Source: an uncultured Bacilli bacterium (lineage in GTDB: Bacteria; Bacillota_I; Bacilli_A; RF39; UBA660). From it: DNA of 13,440 nucleotides. Positions 12,763-13,440 of this stretch are shown piece by piece (position 1 is the stretch's first letter; each line of letters opens with the position of its first letter). A program made the position numbers and the translations under genes. The stretch covers positions 1 through 13,440 of the forward strand of contig CANQMB010000019.1 of NCBI GenBank assembly GCA_947624845.1, given 5' to 3'. Under the pieces are notes generated by a model. That model saw only the letters and a program-made list of their open reading frames with translations, was not told where the DNA came from and searched no databases.

Positions 12763-13347
12763 ATGGGACAATATTTTGAAAACGAGAATCTACCAAGTCA
12801 AATTCAAAGAAAGGAAGTTTTTGTCTGTGGAGAAAAGTTTATTTTTTATACAGATCGAGGCGTCTTTTCTAAAGAGGGATTAGATTTTGGTACGAGATTA
12901 CTTTTGGAACAAGTTATAAAAGAAGATTTGGGAACTCATATTTTAGATGTTGGATGCGGTTATGGACCAATTGGAATCGTCCTCGCAAAAATGAAAGATA
13001 TTTATGTAGATATGATTGATGTGAACCGACGTGCTTTGCATTTAGCAGAGAGGAATGCGAAGGAAAATGTTGTGGATACGGTGCATATATTTGAAAGCGA
13101 TATCTATCAAAATATTAAAGGCAAGTATTCAGCGATCATCACAAATCCTCCCATTCGTGCAGGCAAGAAAGTAGTATATGAAATTTTGTTGCGAGCGAAG
13201 GAATTTTTGGATCCAGAAGGAAAATTATTTTTAGTAATTCGTAAAGAACAGGGCGCTAAATCGCTAATTTCCGACTTGGAAAAATGTTATCATGTAGAAA
13301 TATTAGAACGAAAAAAAGGATTTTTTATAATAAAATGCACTTTTTGA
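12763..13347 (+). CDS. RsmC/RlmG-type rRNA (guanine-N2) methyltransferase-like protein
   Basis: Class I SAM-dependent methyltransferase of 194 residues, matching the small YbxB-type protein that lies between rplL and rpoB in B. subtilis. SAM-binding motif I is LDVGCGYG (61-68), with acidic MIDVN (84-88) as the ribose-binding strand. Catalytic motif IV is NPPIRAGK (128-135), typical of enzymes that methylate exocyclic amino groups of nucleic-acid bases. It lacks the inactive N-terminal duplicate domain of full-length RsmC. AAGGA (12751-12755) lies seven bases before the ATG. By family it should act on rRNA, but the target base cannot be assigned from sequence. It has its own promoter and a hairpin leader. 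Confidence 0.88.
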   Translation: MGQYFENENLPSQIQRKEVFVCGEKFIFYTDRGVFSKEGLDFGTRLLLEQVIKEDLGTHILDVGCGYGPIGIVLAKMKDIYVDMIDVNRRALHLAERNAKENVVDTVHIFESDIYQNIKGKYSAIITNPPIRAGKKVVYEILLRAKEFLDPEGKLFLVIRKEQGAKSLISDLEKCYHVEILERKKGFFIIKCTF

Positions 13348-13376
13348 TTGACTTATTGATATTGTTATGTTATTAA
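13348..13376 (+). promoter_or_regulatory. Promoter for the gene downstream of the window (expected rpoB)
   Basis: TTGACT (13348-13353), 17 bases, TATTAA (13371-13376) with an extended TGT before it. It starts one base past the methyltransferase stop. Confidence 0.55.
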
Positions 13377-13440
13377 TATAAATTGGTAACGTGTTATTTT
13401 TTATAAATATGTTCTTTGAATTTATTAGGTATAGGGGTGA
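13377..13440 (+). other. A/T-rich leader ending in a ribosome-binding-like site at the window edge
   Basis: No ORF or clear hairpin is seen. AGGGGTGA (13433-13440) resembles a Shine-Dalgarno site, so a start codon probably lies within about ten bases beyond the edge; rpoB is expected from synteny. Confidence 0.5.

Noticed and set aside
1..13440. CRISPR array, insertion sequence, phage or conflict system
   Set aside because: No spaced repeats, transposase, integrase, terminal inverted repeats or composition shifts were seen; all genes are co-oriented housekeeping-type genes.

Overview
The window is a low-GC, densely packed, entirely plus-strand stretch of a Firmicutes/Tenericutes-like chromosome. 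Codons are strongly A/T-ending, ribosome sites are AGGAGG-type and intrinsic terminators have clear T tracts. The gene order clpC - cysS - mrnC - rlmB - sigH-like - secE - nusG - rplK - rplA - rplJ - rplL - rsmC-like - (rpoB expected) is the order known from Bacillus subtilis, with several genes missing (radA, disA, the isp genes, gltX, cysE, rae1/yacP, rpmGB) and two extra genes present. I infer a Bacilli- or Erysipelotrichia-like lineage with a contracted genome; the sequence alone does not fix the genus.

Layout. 1-540: 3' part of thymidine kinase. 628-2037: a single-gene unit for a YfcC/DcuC-type membrane carrier, with its own promoter and terminator. 2160-4463: a stand-alone clpC. 4524-5918: cysS with its own promoter and terminator. 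5972-7671: a tightly coupled operon of Mini-RNase III, the 23S rRNA 2'-O-methyltransferase RlmB and a sigma-H-like factor. 7744-8412: a single-gene unit for an unrecognised C-terminally membrane-anchored protein. 8547-10068: secE, nusG and a second sigma factor of the sigma-E/sigma-K type. 10225-11566: rplK and rplA. 11726-12621: rplJ and rplL. 12763-13347: an RsmC-type methyltransferase. The last 64 bases look like the leader of the next gene, with a Shine-Dalgarno-like AGGGGTGA at the very edge.

How it works together. Most of the window serves translation and transcription: tRNA charging, rRNA processing and modification, the L1 and L7/L12 stalk proteins, NusG and SecE. The ribosomal part carries visible control signals: two L1-stalk-like RNA motifs (before rplK and before rplA), a fully consensus promoter hidden in the last codons of rplA, and an L10 leader with an intrinsic terminator and competing pairings before rplJ. 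The non-ribosomal units instead have very short predicted 5' leaders, often with extended -10 elements.

The least ordinary items are: the sigma-E/K-like factor, without a pro-sequence, placed in the secE-nusG transcription unit; the L11 protein with a 52-residue glutamate-rich tail; and the tail-anchored protein whose N-terminal part faintly resembles a degenerate protein-kinase C-lobe. No mobile element, CRISPR array, tRNA or rRNA gene was seen, and no gene-free stretch exceeds about 160 bases.
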